A DNA stretch of 29,348 bases from contig JBOIEE010000139.1 of the NCBI GenBank assembly GCA_050740975.1, forward strand, positions 1 to 29,348. The letters are read 5' to 3'. Position numbers and translations under genes: made by a program. The notes beneath the pieces are model-generated. The model saw only the letters and a program-made list of their open reading frames with translations, had not been told where the DNA came from and ran no database searches. This DNA is from JBOHHR01 sp050740975 (GTDB lineage Bacteria; Pseudomonadota; Gammaproteobacteria; JBOHHR01). Positions 25,517 through 29,348 of the stretch are shown here, in pieces. How positions within the stretch are numbered: the first letter of the stretch is position 1; the number at the start of each line of letters is the position of its first letter.

Positions 25517-26101
25517 CTACCGCCCTGCTTGATACCCGACTACCCGTGCATAAGGCGCCACGCCGTGCACGGTAAAACTGTCAAGGTATTGGTTGTGCTT
25601 CACCAAGTAACTGTTTAATCGGGATTCACCGGCGAAGCCGGTAGAGGTGGGTCGCGTTTTTGGGGGATGTTGCGGTATGGACCGCGTTTGCTCTGAGGGT
25701 ATGCGCCGCCTCTCGTCTGAGATTTGCACCGCTTGTCCAGCAATCAAAGTGGGTTTTCCCACCATCTGTCCTTGCTCGGCTTTGCTCATAAAAAGCGCAA
25801 AGGCACACACGGAAGCCGCAATCGCCCCACCCACCAGCCACTTCTTTTTCGCCTGAGACTCCGAACGTGAAAGCAGCCAGAAAGGTTCCTCCTCCACGGC
25901 TTTCATGACATTCGACACGAAATCGGGCCGCCAGTGCTCGGGAACCGCGTTTCTGACTGCATCCCCGATAAGGTAGAAGCGCCCCACAGTCTCCCAGGCA
26001 GATTTATCTCGTCCCAGATCAGTGAGTAAAGTGGCGGCTTCCGACTCTGGCAACTCGCCGTCAATAAGCGCCGAGCATTGCTCAAATTTATCGTCACTCA
26101 T
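25517..26101 (-). CDS. rseA: Anti-sigma-E factor RseA/MucA
   Basis: The 194-residue single-pass inner-membrane protein sequesters RpoE. The cytoplasmic anti-sigma domain (residues 1-80) begins with KFEQCSALIDGELPESEA and has WETVGRFYLIGDAVRN. One membrane helix (about 88-105, WLVGGAIAASVCAFALFM) follows a KKK stop, then a periplasmic tail with a C-terminal YLDSFTVHGVAPYARVVGYQ. A GGAG overlapping the last rpoE codons serves as the ribosome-binding site, so the sigma and anti-sigma genes are coupled. Regulated proteolysis by DegS- and RseP-like proteases is expected from the family; those genes are outside the window. Confidence 0.94.
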   Translation of the reverse strand: MSDDKFEQCSALIDGELPESEAATLLTDLGRDKSAWETVGRFYLIGDAVRNAVPEHWRPDFVSNVMKAVEEEPFWLLSRSESQAKKKWLVGGAIAASVCAFALFMSKAEQGQMVGKPTLIAGQAVQISDERRRIPSEQTRSIPQHPPKTRPTSTGFAGESRLNSYLVKHNQYLDSFTVHGVAPYARVVGYQAGR

Positions 26102-26110
26102 GGCTAACAG

Positions 26111-26686
26111 TCACTCCAGCAAGGGTTTTAAACGCTTGTCGATCGCCTCGCGGGCACGGAAAATACGGGATCTCACGGTGCCAATCGGGCAACTCATCAC
26201 TTGAGCTATCTCCTCGTAGCTAAGCCCCTCGACTTCCCGCAAGTTAATTGCGGTGCGAAGATCTTCCGGCAAGGTTTCGATCGCCTCCACGATCGTCTTT
26301 TGGATCTCCTCCGTCAACAAGAGGTTTTCCGGGGTTGCCTGGTCCTTTAGAAGGGATTCCAGTTCGGGCGTTTCACCCTCAACCGTTTCGGGCTCTACCT
26401 CCGTGGGCCGCCGAGACATCATGACCAAATAGTTCTTGGCCGTATTGATGGCGATCCGGTACAGCCAGGTGTAAAACGCGCTTTCCCCCCGAAACTTGGG
26501 TATCGCTCGATACGCTTTTAGAAATGCCTCCTGAGCCACGTCTAAGGCATCGCTGGGGTCGCGGACGTAGCGGGACACAAGCTTGACAATGCGATGTTGG
26601 TACTTGAGCACCAACAGATCGAATGCCGACTTGTCTCCACGCTTTACCCTCTCGACCAGATGGATATCCGCGCCGTCGTCGCCCAT
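26111..26686 (-). CDS. rpoE: RNA polymerase sigma-E factor (RpoE/AlgU)
   Basis: The 191-residue extracytoplasmic-function sigma factor governs the envelope stress response. Region 2 includes LVLKYQHRIVKLVSRYVRD, DALDVAQEAFLKAYRAIPKF and SAFYTWLYRIAINTAKNYL. Region 4 has LPEDLRTAINLREVEGLSYEEIAQVMSC with the helix-turn-helix IGTVRSRIFRARE. Length matches AlgU/RpoE. AGGGG lies 9 bases before the ATG. The gene heads the run rseA-rseB-mucD, is divergent from nadB, and has a close sigma-E promoter match upstream. Confidence 0.97.
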   Translation of the reverse strand: MGDDGADIHLVERVKRGDKSAFDLLVLKYQHRIVKLVSRYVRDPSDALDVAQEAFLKAYRAIPKFRGESAFYTWLYRIAINTAKNYLVMMSRRPTEVEPETVEGETPELESLLKDQATPENLLLTEEIQKTIVEAIETLPEDLRTAINLREVEGLSYEEIAQVMSCPIGTVRSRIFRAREAIDKRLKPLLE

Positions 26687-26740
26687 CCGGGCTTACCCCT
26701 TGTATTATTATCGCGGCGCCTCATCCCCATGCCTAAACGC

Positions 26741-26767
26741 GTAGACCACCAATGTAGGATATAGTTC
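26741..26767 (-). promoter_or_regulatory. Sigma-E autoregulated promoter of rpoE
   Basis: On the minus strand GAACTA (26762-26767) is followed after 16 bases by TCTAC (26741-26745). The RpoE/AlgU consensus is GAACTT-N16-TCTGA/TCTAA. Spacing is exact, and the -35 matches five of six positions. It lies 55 bases before the rpoE ATG, where autoregulation is known in relatives. Confidence 0.75.
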
Positions 26768-26806
26768 GCTTGCACGCGTCCGCTACGGTGCTGCCGCACA
26801 CACCGG

Positions 26807-28480
26807 GTGACCCCTAAGCCCCCTCAGGAGGGAGCCAGTATAACAGCTAAAACACAAGTGTCTCGTACATACGACTTCGACGTTCTGATCGTCGGCAGCG
26901 GAGCGGCCGGGTTAAGCCTCGCCTTGCAGCTTGCGCCGAGCGCTGGGATCGCGGTGTTGTCAAAAACAATGCTAAATGCGGGAGCGACTTATTACGCCCA
27001 GGGCGGAATCTCGGCCGTATTGGACGCCTACGATTCGATCGAAGCCCATGTGCAGGACACCCTAAACGCTGGCGCCGGTTTATGCGATCACAACGTGGTC
27101 TGCTACGTGGCCGCCCAAGGTCGTGCCAGCGTACAGTGGCTCGTCCGCCAGGGCGTTGACTTCACCCGCTATACCACGCCCGATGGACGCAGCAACTACC
27201 ACTTGACCCAGGAAGGCGGACATAGCCACAGGCGGGTGATCCATGTTTCCGATGCCACGGGACAAGCCGTACAAGGGGTACTGGAAAGGCGCGCGCGCGA
27301 ACAGCAAAACATCGCCTTGTTTGAGGACCACATCGCTATCGACTTGGTGACCGGGAGGAAGTTGAGCCTTAGCACGGATCGATGTTTAGGGGCTTATGTG
27401 CTAGACAAAAGCAGCGGCCACGTGCACACGTTTCGCGCGCGTTATACGGTTCTGGCCACAGGCGGCTCTGGAAAAGTCTACCTCTATACCAGCAACCCGG
27501 ACGTGGCCACGGGGGATGGCATTGCAATGGCGTGGCGTGCCGGCTGCGAGGTCGCCAACATGGAATTCATGCAATTTCACCCCACCTGCCTTTATCATCC
27601 GAACGCAAAATCCTTTCTCATCACCGAGGCGATCCGCGGCGAGGGCGGAAAGCTCCTGTTGCCCGACGGCACACCATTCATGCACAAATTCGATCCCCGC
27701 GCAGAGCTGGCCCCACGGGACATTGTCGCCCGCGCCATCGATCACGAGATGAAGCGGACCGGTAGCGATTGTGTTTTTCTCGATATCAGTCACCGATCCC
27801 TCGAGTTCATTGAAACCCATTTCCCAACGGTAACTGCCACCTGCCGCAAACACGATATCGATCCCGCCACGGCACCCATCCCGGTGGTACCCGCGGCTCA
27901 TTATACGTGCGGGGGTGTGCCAACGGATCAATGGGGCCGTACATCAATCCCGGGGCTTTACGCCATTGGCGAGGTTGCATGCACCGGTCTTCACGGCGCC
28001 AATCGGATGGCCAGCAACTCTTTGCTGGAATGCCTTGTGTTTGCCCACGCGGCGAGCCATGACATTCGCACCAGACTGCCCACCCCCCCTGATTTAGCTG
28101 CCATCCCCGATTGGGACGAGAGCCAGGTCACCGATTCGGATGAAGAAGTCGTGGTCTCCCACAACTGGGAAGAACTGCGGAGGTTAATGTGGGACTATGT
28201 TGGCATCGTTCGGACTACCAAGCGGCTGCAACGTGCGAACAACCGCGTGCGCTTGCTGCAGTCCGAAATAGCCGAGTACTATGGCAACTTCCGGGTTTCG
28301 AATGATTTGATTGAACTGCGCAACCTCGTGCTTGTCGCCGAATTGATCATTCGCTCGGCCTTGGCGCGCAAGGAAAGCCGGGGTTTGCACTATATTCTGG
28401 ATTTTCCACACCCAGACGACAGCCGCCCTCCGCAGGACACCGTTTTAACGCCCACCGCATTAACGCCCACCGCTCGATGA
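26807..28480 (+). CDS. nadB: L-aspartate oxidase
   Basis: This FAD enzyme oxidises L-aspartate to iminoaspartate, the first step of de novo NAD synthesis. The FAD-binding motif DVLIVGSGAAGLSLAL is followed by YYAQGGISAV, EGGHSHRRVIH, MQFHPTCLY, RDIVARAIDHEM, HYTCGGV and GANRMASNSLLECLVF, all family hallmarks. The longest frame starts at GTG (557 residues) without a ribosome-binding site. A perfect AGGAGG (26826-26831) lies inside it, 8 bases before an in-frame AUA (26840). A GTG at 26858 fits the family N-terminus best, so the real start is uncertain. The last codons include a 15-base tandem repeat. It is divergent from rpoE and overlaps the next gene as ATGA. Confidence 0.95.
   Translation: MTPKPPQEGASITAKTQVSRTYDFDVLIVGSGAAGLSLALQLAPSAGIAVLSKTMLNAGATYYAQGGISAVLDAYDSIEAHVQDTLNAGAGLCDHNVVCYVAAQGRASVQWLVRQGVDFTRYTTPDGRSNYHLTQEGGHSHRRVIHVSDATGQAVQGVLERRAREQQNIALFEDHIAIDLVTGRKLSLSTDRCLGAYVLDKSSGHVHTFRARYTVLATGGSGKVYLYTSNPDVATGDGIAMAWRAGCEVANMEFMQFHPTCLYHPNAKSFLITEAIRGEGGKLLLPDGTPFMHKFDPRAELAPRDIVARAIDHEMKRTGSDCVFLDISHRSLEFIETHFPTVTATCRKHDIDPATAPIPVVPAAHYTCGGVPTDQWGRTSIPGLYAIGEVACTGLHGANRMASNSLLECLVFAHAASHDIRTRLPTPPDLAAIPDWDESQVTDSDEEVVVSHNWEELRRLMWDYVGIVRTTKRLQRANNRVRLLQSEIAEYYGNFRVSNDLIELRNLVLVAELIIRSALARKESRGLHYILDFPHPDDSRPPQDTVLTPTALTPTAR
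28445..28474 (+). repeat. 15-base tandem repeat at the nadB 3' end
   Basis: TTAACGCCCACCGC plus A or T occurs twice in a row and encodes LTPTA-LTPTA just before the nadB stop. Fourteen of fifteen positions are identical, suggesting recent slippage in a non-essential tail. Confidence 0.85.
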
Positions 28481-29283
28481 GTGCTCGCTCTGGCTTGGGC
28501 AAAAACGAGTGTCCGAGGGGCTACTGCCCTGCTACAGACTTGCTCAAGGACAGGGTGATCCTGATCACCGGCGCGGGAGGCGGGATCGGGGGCGCTCTCG
28601 CTAAAGCCTGCGCGGCTCACGGTGCAACCACGGTGCTGCTGGGAAAAACCGTGTCCAGGCTGGAGCGTACCTATGACGAAATCGAAGCTCAAGGTCATCC
28701 TTGCCCGGCCTTATACCCACTCGACCTAGAGAAAGCCTTTGAAAGGGATTTCGAGGCGCTTGCCCAAAACATCGGCACGACGTTCGGCCGTCTCGACGCC
28801 GTGGTCCATAACGCCGCTATCTTGGGGGAGCTTTGCCCACTCAGGCATTATGATTTACGGATCTGGGGGCGTGTCATGCAGGTCAATTTACACGCGCCCT
28901 TGTTGCTAACCCGGGCCTGCTTGAGCTTGCTAAAACAGGCAGAGAATCCCTCGATCGTGTTCACCAGCGACACGGTGGGGCGCAGAGCCCGTGCTTATTG
29001 GGGTGCATACGCCGTGTCGAAATTCGCGCTGGAAGGTATGATGCAGGTGTTCGCCGACGAACTGGAGCGCAACACCCGCATCCGGGTCAATTCAATCGAT
29101 CCCGGACCGGTTAGAACGCGGCTGCGGACGGCTGCCTATCCTGCGCAGACCCCATCCGCGTGGGCCAAGCCTGAAGACGTGGTACTTCCCTATCTGTTCT
29201 TGCTCGGTCCGGACAGCCAACATATTAACGGCTGTGCTTTGAGTGCCCAACCGGCGATCAAAGCGCGCGTGCCCGGGCCGTAG
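28477..29283 (+). CDS. YciK-like short-chain dehydrogenase/reductase
   Basis: The 268-residue SDR resembles YciK: cofactor loop VILITGAGGGIGGALA (about 28-42), HNAAILGELCPL (111-122), MQVNLHA, and active site AYWGAYAVSKFALEGMMQV with Tyr178 and Lys182. NSIDPGPVRT follows. The substrate of this family is not known. The position usually holding the catalytic Ser, 13 residues before Tyr, is Asp165, flanked by Ser164 and Thr166. About 20 N-terminal residues precede the usual start DLLKDRVILI; the ATG overlaps the nadB stop (ATGA), so this start is favoured by coupling. YciK usually sits near sohB in enterics, not nadB. The last 65 bases of the window after this gene contain nothing recognisable. 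Confidence 0.88.
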   Translation: MSARSGLGKNECPRGYCPATDLLKDRVILITGAGGGIGGALAKACAAHGATTVLLGKTVSRLERTYDEIEAQGHPCPALYPLDLEKAFERDFEALAQNIGTTFGRLDAVVHNAAILGELCPLRHYDLRIWGRVMQVNLHAPLLLTRACLSLLKQAENPSIVFTSDTVGRRARAYWGAYAVSKFALEGMMQVFADELERNTRIRVNSIDPGPVRTRLRTAAYPAQTPSAWAKPEDVVLPYLFLLGPDSQHINGCALSAQPAIKARVPGP

Positions 29284-29348
29284 TAGGTTCTTCCGACAAG
29301 CCGCGAGCTAGCCCCTTTGAGCCCGGCAGCTCATTACCTACGCTCAGA

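Noticed and set aside
1..29348. CRISPR arrays, tRNA genes, prophage or toxin-antitoxin genes
   Set aside because: Looked for by eye on both strands; no regularly spaced repeats, cloverleaf sequences, integrase or paired small toxin-antitoxin genes were seen.

Overview
The window comes from the chromosome of a gammaproteobacterium with moderately high G+C. The strongest evidence is the conserved order nadB / rpoE-rseA-rseB-mucD-lepA-lepB-(DUF4845)-rnc-era-recO-pdxJ-acpS, with nadB divergent from rpoE. This is the arrangement of Pseudomonas and related gammaproteobacteria. The divergent rluC/rne pair and the rplU-rpmA-obgE order agree with it. A PEP-CTERM/exosortase-associated acyltransferase gene points to an environmental, polysaccharide-producing lineage. 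I cannot name a genus from this sequence alone.

Layout. Bases 1-158 are the tail of a methyltransferase-like gene. A lone GNAT-type acyltransferase gene (731-1498) sits between two long stretches without clear genes. Bases 1873-4609 hold a three-gene minus-strand envelope cassette: exosortase-associated acyltransferase, small periplasmic phosphate-binding-like protein, outer-membrane porin-like protein. This is the least ordinary part of the window. Next come clpB (minus) and sohB (plus), divergent, with a sigma-32-like promoter before clpB. obgE, rpmA and rplU follow on the minus strand, with a good sigma-70 promoter before rplU and an intrinsic terminator between rpmA and obgE. rluC and rne are divergent around a leader of about half a kilobase. 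Bases 14494-26686 are a long minus-strand run from rpoE down to prfC, covering envelope stress, translation, protein export, RNA processing, ribosome assembly, recombination, pyridoxal phosphate synthesis and acyl-carrier-protein activation. nadB and a YciK-like dehydrogenase gene close the window on the plus strand.

How the genes work together. RpoE is held by the anti-sigma factor RseA, tuned by RseB, and served by the periplasmic protease MucD. A close match to the RpoE/AlgU promoter consensus lies 55 bases before rpoE, so autoregulation is likely. Many of the downstream genes overlap or are closely spaced, which suggests co-transcription, although gaps of 50-120 bases (mucD-lepA, rnc-era, recO-pdxJ) leave room for internal promoters. 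rseC (mucC) is absent, and prfC is attached 12 bases after acpS.

Most of the window is ordinary core genome. Points that deserve a second look are: the acyltransferase/binding-protein/porin cassette; a 63-base in-frame tandem duplication in the binding-protein gene and a third echo of its C-terminal motif upstream; a nadB start where the only good Shine-Dalgarno site points at an AUA codon; an Asp in place of the usual catalytic Ser in the YciK-like protein; and an Asn at a metal-ligand position of RNase III.
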